Assembly (NCBI GenBank): GCA_959599635.1
Contig: CAUGJN010000001.1
Span: 1 to 64,000 of the forward strand
Origin: an uncultured Collinsella sp.
GTDB taxonomy: Bacteria; Actinomycetota; Coriobacteriia; Coriobacteriales; Coriobacteriaceae
Direction of reading: 5' to 3'
Length of the DNA: 64,000 nucleotides
The notes under the pieces were generated by a model. It was not told where the DNA came from. It was given only the letters and a program-made list of their open reading frames with translations, and did not search any database. Made by a program: the position numbers and the translations under genes. Shown one piece after another: positions 8,526 through 16,225 of the stretch; the stretch's first letter is position 1, and the number at the start of each line of letters is the position of its first letter.

Positions 8526-8735
8526 ATGAATCCGTTTATCATCGCGGGCGCGGTGTGGCTGGCGGTCGCCACCGCAACCTTGCTGTATCAAGTGGTCCGC
8601 AGGAAGCTCGGGGACCGGGGCTCGATGGTCGAGGCGTCTTGGCGCGACTTGGCTATGTCGTCGATCGGTTTCGGGCTTCCGTTCGCGGCGCTCGCGCTTG
8701 CCGCCACCGGCGTGGCAACCATCTTTCTTCACTAG
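8526..8735 (+). CDS. Small two-helix membrane protein
   Basis: A 69-residue protein with hydrophobic helices at about residues 4-20 and 44-67 and a short charged loop (RRKLGDRGSMVEASWRD) between them. Its ATG follows the stop of the zinc-finger gene without a gap, so expression of the two is very probably coupled. Unknown function. Small membrane proteins coupled to a larger soluble partner are seen in several abortive-infection and toxin systems, but nothing here proves that. Confidence 0.65.
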   Translation: MNPFIIAGAVWLAVATATLLYQVVRRKLGDRGSMVEASWRDLAMSSIGFGLPFAALALAATGVATIFLH

Positions 8736-8747
8736 AGGTGCGGTAGC

Positions 8748-10112
8748 ATGGCGACGGTGCCCCGCAACAAGGGTAGTTATGCCCCTAGGACGGCTGGTAG
8801 CTCTTGGCAGGTAAAGTACCCGCTCGGCTGGAATGAGCGCAAGAAGCGATACGACGAATATCGCGAAGAGGTCGCTTCGGAGGCCGAGGCCATCGCGCTG
8901 ATCAAAGCCATCAACGACTACGTTTATCACGGGGGCCTTCCGCAAGACGTACCCGAGTGGAGACGCAGGGCAAAAGGACATTCCGAGGGCAACGTCCTAA
9001 CGCTCGACGGGTTCGCCATGTCCTATATCGCGATGCGGGAGAGACGGCGAAAAGTCCAGGAGAGGACCATCGAAAGCAACCGCGAGGCCTGGGCAAGACT
9101 CCGGCCGTACCTCGGCGATCTGCCGCTGAGGCGGGTGACGCCCTTCGTCATCGATGAGGCATATGCCTGCATGGGGAGTCCGGGGGACGATAACCTTGCC
9201 GGCAGGGTCTACTCCGGAACGACGATTGAGAAAAGTCATGCGTTTCTGCGGCAGCTGCTCAAGGACGCCGTCGAGCGGGGCTATATCGACAAGAACCCCT
9301 GCGATTCGATTGACGCTCCCAAGAGGGATACCAAGGAGAAGGTTGCGCTCACTTTATTTCAAGCCCAGGCGCTATTCAACTACATAACGAGCCGCCCTCC
9401 GGAGGCGCATGCCATTGGCGTGCTACTCGCGCTGAACTGCGGGCTTAGGCTTTCCGAGATGCTCGCGTTGACCTGGCAAGATTATAAAGGCGGGGTGCTG
9501 TCTGTAACTAAAGCGCTGAACAAAGAGAAGCAGACATACAAGACGACGAAGAACGAAGACAACAGGAGGATCCCTGTCCCAATGCCGCTCATACCAGTCC
9601 TCGATGAATGGCAGAAGGTCCAGAGGCACATTTATTCGGACGATCTCGGTCTTCGATGGAGCGCTGAAGCGCCCATTGTGAACAGCAGGAACGCAAAGCA
9701 CATCCTTCAGCGGTCTTTCACGCGTTGGTTTGATTCGGCAAGGCTCGAGTATCCGATACCCGACGACTTCAAGTTTCATGGTTTCAGGCATACATACGTG
9801 ACACTGTTGAGCCGTGACTGCGGAGTGGACAGGCGGACCGCGAAGAGTATGAGCGGTCACAAGAACGACCAGGCCTTCGATATCTACACTCACACAAACG
9901 ACGAGTGGCAGCGAAGGGCGGCTAACGAACTCGGTGATATCTTGCAACCTAATGACGGGGCCAGAAAATGCTACAACTGCGCTTACTGGGGCGTATCTCC
10001 CCTAGACGCAGATCGTGGTGCCTGCTGGAACAACCCCGCCGGGCTAATCGAAGCAAAAGCGGGCGACTCGTGTGGCAAGGGCCTGTTTATCGCCAAAACC
10101 GCGAAAGCGTGA
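8748..10112 (+). CDS. int: Tyrosine recombinase (integrase) with cysteine-rich tail
   Basis: A 454-residue phage-type integrase that would insert the element at the tRNA site about 260 bases downstream. The N-terminal arm-binding region (residues 1-75, with YPLGWNERKKRYDEY) is followed by a SAM-like core-binding domain (about 85-190) and the catalytic domain. Catalytic residues are visible: Arg in LNCGLRLSEML, H-x-x-R in HGFRHTYV, His in MSGHKND and the Tyr nucleophile in FDIYTHTND. After the tyrosine there is an extra tail of about 48 residues with CYNCAYWG, then GACW, then DSCGKG, which looks like a zinc- or iron-binding knuckle and is not standard for the family. AGAGGTG precedes ATG 8748. 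Confidence 0.95.
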   Translation: MATVPRNKGSYAPRTAGSSWQVKYPLGWNERKKRYDEYREEVASEAEAIALIKAINDYVYHGGLPQDVPEWRRRAKGHSEGNVLTLDGFAMSYIAMRERRRKVQERTIESNREAWARLRPYLGDLPLRRVTPFVIDEAYACMGSPGDDNLAGRVYSGTTIEKSHAFLRQLLKDAVERGYIDKNPCDSIDAPKRDTKEKVALTLFQAQALFNYITSRPPEAHAIGVLLALNCGLRLSEMLALTWQDYKGGVLSVTKALNKEKQTYKTTKNEDNRRIPVPMPLIPVLDEWQKVQRHIYSDDLGLRWSAEAPIVNSRNAKHILQRSFTRWFDSARLEYPIPDDFKFHGFRHTYVTLLSRDCGVDRRTAKSMSGHKNDQAFDIYTHTNDEWQRRAANELGDILQPNDGARKCYNCAYWGVSPLDADRGACWNNPAGLIEAKAGDSCGKGLFIAKTAKA

Positions 10113-10264
10113 CGGCGTCGGGCATATCCCATTGAAGCTGTCATTTCCGTCATAGGTGTCATTTGCAGACTTGCGTATTGGTTGTTTGTTAATCAGCAGG
10201 GGTGATATTAAAGCTGTTCAAATATGGCGGCGGAATTCGATCAGAATATGCTCAGAATGATGAT

Positions 10265-10286
10265 ATGAGCAGATAATGAGCAGATA
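10265..10286. repeat. Tandem direct repeat near the attachment site
   Basis: ATGAGCAGATA occurs twice in direct tandem, with a related ATGCTCAGA just upstream (about 10248) and a TGTCATTT pair at about 10140 and 10158. The position between integrase and attachment core fits arm-type integrase or excisionase binding sites. Inference from position and repetition only. Confidence 0.4.
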
Positions 10287-10370
10287 AAAATGCTCGATAA
10301 TAAATGCATGATACAGCTATTTACCTGCGTAAACGTATAATAGGTTCTATAGAGAAAGAGCCGCCCCGCC

Positions 10371-10415
10371 CTCATAACCCGGAGGTCGTAGGTTCAAATC
10401 CTGCCCCCGCGACCA
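10371..10415 (+). other. Attachment site: 3' fragment of initiator tRNA-Met gene
   Basis: The segment runs from the anticodon loop CTCATAA through the 3' anticodon stem, variable loop, a complete T arm (GTAGGTTCAAATCCTGC) and the 3' acceptor strand to CCA at 10413-10415. It matches the 3' part of a bacterial tRNA-fMet. The bases upstream do not pair with the 3' half of the anticodon stem, so the tRNA is incomplete and homology begins in the anticodon loop, the usual crossover point. Integration into the 3' end of a tRNA gene leaves such a fragment at the far end. The intact gene should be at the left end of the element, outside the window. Confidence 0.85.
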
Positions 10416-10425
10416 AGAACTTGCA

Positions 10426-10454
10426 GCTCGTCGGCCTAGCCGGCGAGCTTTTTT
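10426..10454 (+). terminator. Intrinsic terminator behind the tRNA
   Basis: GCTCGTCGGC and GCCGGCGAGC form a 10-bp stem (one G-T pair) with a CTA loop, followed by TTTTTT. It sits 10 bases after CCA and is most simply the native terminator of the initiator tRNA gene, now separated from its gene by the mobile element. Confidence 0.85.
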
Positions 10455-10504
10455 GTTATTCCGGGACCGTGTTTTTCGGTCCAATTCTCAGCCTCTCAAA
10501 CAAA

Positions 10505-10677
10505 ATCTCGATCTGTAACATCTAGACCCGATTTGGGCGGCTAGGTGTTACAGATCGAGATGTTGAGTCCCCGCCTGGACGGTTTGTCTAAATCTGTAAC
10601 ACGAGGGATGGATTTTGCCGAGTAACTGTTACAGATTGAGATTTTCTGCCGGGACGGTTTTGGTTTGTCTCGATCTG
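10505..10677. repeat. Array 1 of alternating inverted repeats (TCTCGATCTGTAACA family)
   Basis: Five half-sites alternate in orientation: forward at 10505-10520, reverse at 10546-10561, forward at 10587-10601, reverse at 10627-10642 and a truncated forward copy at about 10664-10677. Each forward copy reads TCTMRATCTGTAACA and each reverse copy its complement. The first pair is a perfect 16-bp inverted repeat. The spacers are also related to those in the second array (GACGG, GTTTGTCT, ACGAGGGA). It lies in the gap between tRNA terminator and redox operon. Confidence 0.85.
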
Positions 10678-10909
10678 CTCCAATGTGCCCTGCGTCTTTA
10701 TGGGTCTTGCCACGTCGTTCTTCACGTTTATGCTGCAGCAGCCGATCAACTTTGGCCACCTCTTCGCATTCTGGGCCTTTGGAATCGCGCTCGCGGTTTG
10801 CCTGGTTATGTCGGGAACGCTCGTGTGCTCGGCAATCTTTGGAAAAGAGCGCGCTATTCAGGCGCTTACGCCGCTCGATGTGCTCGAGGCACGGCGGAAC
10901 CATAAATAA
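10678..10909 (+). pseudogene. C-terminal remnant of a membrane protein
   Basis: From about 10685 an open frame of 74 codons encodes two hydrophobic stretches (GLATSFFTFML and AFWAFGIALAVCLVMSGTLVC) and a basic tail ending LTPLDVLEARRNHK. It has no ribosome binding site, and its frame begins abruptly inside the truncated last unit of repeat array 1. It reads like the end of a longer permease or exporter whose 5' part was lost when the repeats arrived. Family not identified. Confidence 0.45.
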
Positions 10910-11165
10910 GAAAACTCGATTATCAGGGGCGGACGCCGTGAAGCACACCGCCCCCCTCCTGTACGTGTGGCGCCAGGGCCATGCGCTCGAAAGCGTTGCC
11001 CAAACGCATGGTTCATCCGCACAAAGCCCATGGTCGCTATGGGCAAACATCGGTGCGCCTGCACATGGCTTTGAGTCTGTTTTCGAGCGAAAGTATGGCT
11101 GTCGATACGCATGCAATTCGCATGAAGTCCGGGTTCGTCCAAGAGCCCTATAAAGGAGGATTCGC

Positions 11166-12671
11166 ATGAAACAGTTAGAGACCGACGTCGTTGTCGTTGC
11201 CGCGGGTCTGAGTGGCCTTGCCGCAGCGGTCGCTGCAGCCGAGGCAGGCGCTCGCGTCATTGCCCTAGAGAAGGCCCCCATTACCGGTGGCGCCGCCAAC
11301 ATGGGCATGGGGCCTGCCGCCGCTGGCTCTCCGCTTCAGAAGGCTTCGATGATCGAGGTCACGCCTGGCGAGCTCTTCCGTCGCCATATGTTCTACACCC
11401 ATTACCAGGTCGATGCTCGCCTGGTGCGCGACTACTACTTTAAGTCGGGCGATACCATCGCATGGCTGCAGGATATGGGCGTGGTGTTTAACTCCGTGCG
11501 TCCGGCGTTCCGCGCCCGCGAGCGCACGCGCGCCTATTCCGACGGCGAGTACACCTGGCATGTCGTGCAGCCCGAGGATGGCTCGGAGCCCGGTCCTCGC
11601 GCGGCGACCACGATGACCAAGCGCATGACCGAGCGTGCCCAGGACCTGGGTGTCGAGTTTATGTTTGAGTGCCCGGGCACCGGCCTTATCAAGGGCGAGG
11701 ACGGCGCCATCTGCGGCGTGACCGCCAAGGACAAGGACGGCGAGGAGTACCAAATCTCGTGCAAGTCTGCGATTGTCGCTACGGGCGGTTTTGGCCACAA
11801 CGCTAAGCTCATCAAGGAGAAGCTCGACTTTGAGTGGGGTAAAGACCTGTTCTCGTTTGCCATTCCGGGCATGGACGGCGACGGCATCAACATGTGCCAC
11901 GAGGTCGGCGGCGGCCACACCCCGGTGACCATGGAGCTCATGTATCAGATCCCCGACAACATGAACCACTTCTATGTCGAGGGCGCATTCCGTCAGCCGT
12001 GCTACTGGTGCAACCGCCTGGGCGAGCGCTTTATGCCGGAGGACGAGATCTTCAACACCACCTTTGTCGGCAACGCCATCAACCATCTTCCCGGCAAGGT
12101 CGCCTATGCCATCTTTGATTCCCGTATGCTCAAGCACTGGAAGAAGGATGGTCCGGATATCGTCAGCCACGTTCATCCGCACGACCTGTACGACGGCTTT
12201 GAGGAGCAGTGGAACCGCGACCTGGAGGCTGGCTACCCGGCGATTTGCCAGGCCGATACGCTGGAGGAGCTTGCCGAGAAGGCGGGTATCGACGTGGAGG
12301 GCCTGCTCGCCAACGTCGACGAGTACAACGAGATGTGCGACAACGGCTGGGACGACATCTTTGAGAAAGAGCGCGAGTTTATGAAGCCGCTCGAGAAGGG
12401 CCCCTTCTATTGCTGCAAGCAGTACTGTGGCGCCTACGGCACCCTGGGCGGCGTGCTCATTAACCACAAGATGGAGGTCATGACCGACGACTACGAGGTC
12501 ATCCCTGGCCTGTACTGCGTTGGCACCGATGCCTGCACCATCTATGGCGACTCCTATAACTACTGCATTCCGGGTAACACCATGGGCTTCTGCCTTAACT
12601 CGGGTCGCATCGCCGGCGAAAACGCCGCCGCAGCCCTCTTTGAGGACGCGGGCGACGAGGAGTGGTCGTAA
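11166..12671 (+). CDS. FAD-dependent reductase, fumarate/succinate flavoprotein family
   Basis: A 501-residue cytoplasmic flavoprotein of the FAD_binding_2 type. The N-terminal nucleotide-binding strand reads VVVVAAGLSGLAAAVAAAEAG, with Ala in place of the first Gly of GxGxxG, and is followed by LEKAPITGGAANMGMG. The C-terminal FAD segment is GLYCVGTDACTIYGDSYN followed by GFCLNSGRIAGENAA. There is no Tat signal and no heme domain, unlike respiratory fumarate or urocanate reductases in related gut bacteria, so electrons must come from a soluble partner. AAAGGAGG precedes the ATG. The three downstream redox genes are good candidates for that partner. The substrate cannot be read from the sequence. 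Confidence 0.85.
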   Translation: MKQLETDVVVVAAGLSGLAAAVAAAEAGARVIALEKAPITGGAANMGMGPAAAGSPLQKASMIEVTPGELFRRHMFYTHYQVDARLVRDYYFKSGDTIAWLQDMGVVFNSVRPAFRARERTRAYSDGEYTWHVVQPEDGSEPGPRAATTMTKRMTERAQDLGVEFMFECPGTGLIKGEDGAICGVTAKDKDGEEYQISCKSAIVATGGFGHNAKLIKEKLDFEWGKDLFSFAIPGMDGDGINMCHEVGGGHTPVTMELMYQIPDNMNHFYVEGAFRQPCYWCNRLGERFMPEDEIFNTTFVGNAINHLPGKVAYAIFDSRMLKHWKKDGPDIVSHVHPHDLYDGFEEQWNRDLEAGYPAICQADTLEELAEKAGIDVEGLLANVDEYNEMCDNGWDDIFEKEREFMKPLEKGPFYCCKQYCGAYGTLGGVLINHKMEVMTDDYEVIPGLYCVGTDACTIYGDSYNYCIPGNTMGFCLNSGRIAGENAAAALFEDAGDEEWS

Positions 12672-12804
12672 CACCGCAGCTGTTCGCGCCTGCAGACACC
12701 CACGCGTTGGGTGCGGGCGGGGATTTGCCCTACAAGCGAGGCGCTCGGGATCGCTTTGGTCCCGGGCGCCTTTCTGGACAAGAGCGACGTTTTGAGGGGA
12801 ACGA

Positions 12805-14937
12805 ATGAAGCTAACGATTAATGGAGCCGAGGTCGAGGCACGCGAAGGGCAAAATGTCCTGGAAGCCGCGCTCGATGCCGGTATCTATATTCCGCATCTG
12901 TGTAAACATCCCGATCTTGAGGCCGTCGGCGGATGCCGTCTGTGCATGGTCGAGATCGAAGGCCAAGATGAGCCGGTGTGTGCCTGCAAGACGCAGGTTG
13001 CCGAGGGAATGGTCGTCAACACGACAGGCGAGCAGGCCGAGCGCGTGCGCAAGCTGGCAATGGAGCTTATCTTGGCCACGCATCCCGCCGATTGCACCGG
13101 CTGCCCCAAGTACGGCAAGTGCGAGCTGCAGTCTATGTATCAGTACATGGGAGTTTCGCCTGCGCGCTGGCGCACCAAGAGCCGTCCGGTCGCCACGGAC
13201 GAATCGAACCCGCTGATCACCCATATGTTCACCCGCTGCATTCGGTGCGGTCGCTGCGTGCGCGCGTGCCGCGAGCTGCGCGGCGCCGGCGTCTTGGACT
13301 ACCAGCGCACCGAGGACGGCATTCGCATTGGTACGGACGGCAGCGTGAGTCTGCAAGAGGCCGGATGCCGTTTTTGCGGTGCCTGTATCGAAGTGTGTCC
13401 CACGGGCTCGATCGTCGACACGCTCGATATGTTCGATGAGAACAAGTCCTATGCCGACAACGTGGTCCCCTGTCGCTCGGGCTGCCCCGCCCACGTGGAT
13501 ATCCCGCGCTACCTGCGTCACATCCGCAACGGCGAGTACACCCGAGCCGCCGCGGTGGTGCGCGAGAAGGTCCCGTTCCCCGAGAGCTTGGGCGACATTT
13601 GCGTCCATAGCTGCCAGGATGCCTGCAAGCGCAACGAGCTCAACGGCACGCCGGTTTCGGTTTGCCGTCTTAAGCGCGCCGCGGCCGTGCGCGATGCGGG
13701 CGACTGGAAGGCCAACGTGCGCCATGAGCCGCTGAGCGGCAAGAGCGTCGCCGTTGTGGGTGCCGGTCCCGCCGGCTTGACCGCCGCACTCTATTGCGCC
13801 GAGAAGGGCCACAAGGTCGTGGTGTTCGAGGCCAACGAGAAGGTCGGCGGCCAGATGCGCTACGGCATTCCGGCGTATCGCCTGCCCGATGCCACGGTCG
13901 ATGCCGAGGTTGCGACGATTTTAAAGATTGCCCAGGGTGATGACGCCGAGCCGCGCATTGAGCTGCGCTGTGGCGAGCGAATCGCCGAGCCCCAGGCGCT
14001 TTTGGAGCAGGGCTTCGATGCCGCGCTGGTTGCGGTGGGCACGCATGACGGAACGGTGCTTCCCATGCCCGGCCACGACCTCGAAGGCGTGCTGCGTAAC
14101 ACCGATTTTCTGAAGGCCGCCCGTATGGGCAGCGCCCCGGACCTGACGGGCAAGCGCGTCGTGGTGCTTGGCGGCGGCAACGTGGCGTACGACTGCGCCC
14201 GCACTGCCGTGCGTCTGGGTGCCGCCTCGGTCGATGTCGCCTGCCTTGAGGCCCAAGACGCGATGACCTCGACGCCCGAGGAGCGTGCCGAGGCCGCCGA
14301 GGAAGGCGTGGTCCTGCACGATGCCTATGCCTTTACCAGCATTAACGAGACCGAGGACGGTTCGGGCAAGGTCGGTTCCATGACGATCCGCAAGATCGAG
14401 CGGTTCTACTTTGACGAGAACCACCGCGCCGTCACCGAACTGCTCGACGGCGGCGAGAAGACCATCGATGCCGACTGCGTGATCTTTGCCGTGGGTCAAA
14501 AGCCCGAGGGCACGGCCCAGATGGGCCTTGAGCTTACGCACGGCCCGTATATCGTGGCCGATACCGAAGGCAAGACGAGCGTTGAAGGCATCTGGTCGGC
14601 GGGCGACTGCGTGACGGGTACCAAATCGGTGATCGCGGCAATCGCTGCAGGTCGCACGTGCGCCTCGGCCATCGACCGCGCTTTGGGTGGCGATGGCAAC
14701 ATCGACGAGGAGCTGACCGAGCATGATGCTCCCGAGCAGTGGATTGGCCGCGTCCCCGAGGGCTTCTACGACGATGCCGTGCAGCCCGAGTTTGTCGATG
14801 CCCAGACGCGTAAGGATAACTTCGATACGTTTGAGTGCCCCTATACCGACCATGAGGCTACGTGCGAGGCGAGCCGCTGCTTGCAGTGCGATTTGCGCCT
14901 AACGATCAGTACGCCGCGCCTGTGGAACGAATACTAG
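12805..14937 (+). CDS. NuoG-N/GltD-like Fe-S flavoprotein (NAD(P)H electron-transfer subunit)
   Basis: A 710-residue multi-cofactor protein. Domains in order: a [2Fe-2S] ferredoxin domain (residues 1-80, with GGCRLCMVEI); a NuoG/HydA-type His-Cys cluster (HPADCTGCPKYGKCEL, about 92-107); two [4Fe-4S] motifs (CIRCGRCVRAC and CRFCGACIEVC, about 147-200); a GltD/NfnB-type cysteine region (CRSGCPAH … CVHSCQDAC); a FAD site (VAVVGAGPAGLTAA, about 313); and an NAD(P)H site (VVVLGGGNVAYDCA, about 452). A short cysteine motif (SRCLQC) ends it. It would pass electrons between NAD(P)H and a low-potential partner. It shares an operon with the FAD reductase (133-base gap) and the NuoF-like gene (17-base gap), pointing to a soluble multi-subunit oxidoreductase. 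Confidence 0.88.
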   Translation: MKLTINGAEVEAREGQNVLEAALDAGIYIPHLCKHPDLEAVGGCRLCMVEIEGQDEPVCACKTQVAEGMVVNTTGEQAERVRKLAMELILATHPADCTGCPKYGKCELQSMYQYMGVSPARWRTKSRPVATDESNPLITHMFTRCIRCGRCVRACRELRGAGVLDYQRTEDGIRIGTDGSVSLQEAGCRFCGACIEVCPTGSIVDTLDMFDENKSYADNVVPCRSGCPAHVDIPRYLRHIRNGEYTRAAAVVREKVPFPESLGDICVHSCQDACKRNELNGTPVSVCRLKRAAAVRDAGDWKANVRHEPLSGKSVAVVGAGPAGLTAALYCAEKGHKVVVFEANEKVGGQMRYGIPAYRLPDATVDAEVATILKIAQGDDAEPRIELRCGERIAEPQALLEQGFDAALVAVGTHDGTVLPMPGHDLEGVLRNTDFLKAARMGSAPDLTGKRVVVLGGGNVAYDCARTAVRLGAASVDVACLEAQDAMTSTPEERAEAAEEGVVLHDAYAFTSINETEDGSGKVGSMTIRKIERFYFDENHRAVTELLDGGEKTIDADCVIFAVGQKPEGTAQMGLELTHGPYIVADTEGKTSVEGIWSAGDCVTGTKSVIAAIAAGRTCASAIDRALGGDGNIDEELTEHDAPEQWIGRVPEGFYDDAVQPEFVDAQTRKDNFDTFECPYTDHEATCEASRCLQCDLRLTISTPRLWNEY

Positions 14938-14954
14938 GAAAGGAGCGATAACCC

Positions 14955-16031
14955 ATGACGATCATCAACTTTATGCCTGCGCATAAGCAGGCTCCCGTCG
15001 CGCTCTGGCTCCTTAAGAAGGACGTGGCGGCCGCTGCGGAAAAAATTGCAGGGGCCGGTGCCCAGGCGGTTTTGGTGCCGGCAGGCGATGAGGTCTCTGC
15101 CGCGCTCGCGGATGCGTTGGGCGAGTCCTGCCGCGTGATCGAGTGCGACCCGAGCCTGGGCTTTGTCTATGCCAACGGTTCGGCCGCGGCCAAGATGCTC
15201 GACGGCGAAAAGCCTCTCCCATCTTGCTGCGAGGGCGATGGCGCCGACCGCTGCCTGAGCGGATCAGAGTTACTTGCCGCCGAAGGCAAGCGCTGGGTGT
15301 GGATTGACGGGGCCGAGGAGCCCGTTGAGGTCGACCGTGTCGTGAGTGCGGAATCCCTGGTTGCCGCGGCGGGCGCCGACGACGCTAAAGCGGTGGGGAT
15401 TGGCTATCCCAGCGGTCTGCTGCTGAGGCCCGATGACACCTCAAAGATTGAGCTATGCAGCGACTACGTGCGCGTCTACACCGCCAAAAACTGCATGGCA
15501 AAGGCGCTTTTGGACATTTGCACGCTCTATCGTCACGAGAGCTGCGGACGCTGTGTCTTTGGCTACGAGGGCTCGCATCAGATTGCAACGATTCTTGCCG
15601 ATATCTGCCGCAAGAAGGGCAAGCCGGGTGACTTGGCGCTCCTTCGCGACCTTTGCCCCGTGATGCAGGCGCAGTGCCTGTGCGAGCAGGGTCGCGTGCT
15701 GGCGCGCACGGTGCAGTCGTTCCTCGACCTGTTCGAGGGCGAGATTATGCAGCACACCACCAAGAAGGTCTGTGCCGCCGGGGAATGCCAGGCATTCTTG
15801 ACCTTCCATATCCTCGCCTCCAAATGCCAGGCATGCAACAAGTGTGTCGATTCGGACGTTTGCGAGGAGGACGCGATTCTGGGAAGGCCGCGGTTCATCC
15901 ACGTGATCGACCAAAAGGCTTGCACCCAGTGCGGTGCCTGCCTGGATATCTGCGACAACGGCGCGATCGTCACGGCTGGGGCCGTCAAGCCCAAGTGCCC
16001 GCCCAAACCCATTCCCTTTAAGCGCAAATAA
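14955..16031 (+). CDS. NuoF C-terminal-like Fe-S protein with ferredoxin domain
   Basis: A 358-residue protein. Residues about 150-270 match the C-terminal part of NuoF/HydB, including the [4Fe-4S] site ESCGRCVFGYEG and a following cysteine pair. Residues about 290-350 hold two ferredoxin motifs (CQACNKCVDSDVC and CTQCGACLDIC). The N-terminal 140 residues do not show the glycine-rich FMN/NADH motifs of full-length NuoF, so this looks like a NuoF that has lost its NADH-binding half and depends on the upstream subunit for pyridine nucleotides. AGGAAAGGAG precedes the ATG. Part of the redox operon at 11166-17218. Confidence 0.85.
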   Translation: MTIINFMPAHKQAPVALWLLKKDVAAAAEKIAGAGAQAVLVPAGDEVSAALADALGESCRVIECDPSLGFVYANGSAAAKMLDGEKPLPSCCEGDGADRCLSGSELLAAEGKRWVWIDGAEEPVEVDRVVSAESLVAAAGADDAKAVGIGYPSGLLLRPDDTSKIELCSDYVRVYTAKNCMAKALLDICTLYRHESCGRCVFGYEGSHQIATILADICRKKGKPGDLALLRDLCPVMQAQCLCEQGRVLARTVQSFLDLFEGEIMQHTTKKVCAAGECQAFLTFHILASKCQACNKCVDSDVCEEDAILGRPRFIHVIDQKACTQCGACLDICDNGAIVTAGAVKPKCPPKPIPFKRK

Positions 16032-16225
16032 GAGCGCCGACCCCTTCCGTTTTGTCCCTTGTAGGCATGCGGGAGGGGCCTTTGTTTATCTGCACGAGGT
16101 ATTCCGCAAATACCGAGCGGGCCTTGGTTGCCTGGACGGTGCGCATGTTTTACGTCTGCCGTACGCTTTTTGCGAAGTACACACGGGCAGAATCCGTGTC
16201 CAAAATGCTCTGGAGAGGAGCGACC

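Noticed and set aside
10541..11308. Minus-strand open frame over repeat array 1 and the start of the FAD reductase
   Set aside because: It reads through inverted repeats and antisense to a clear gene, with no ribosome binding site.
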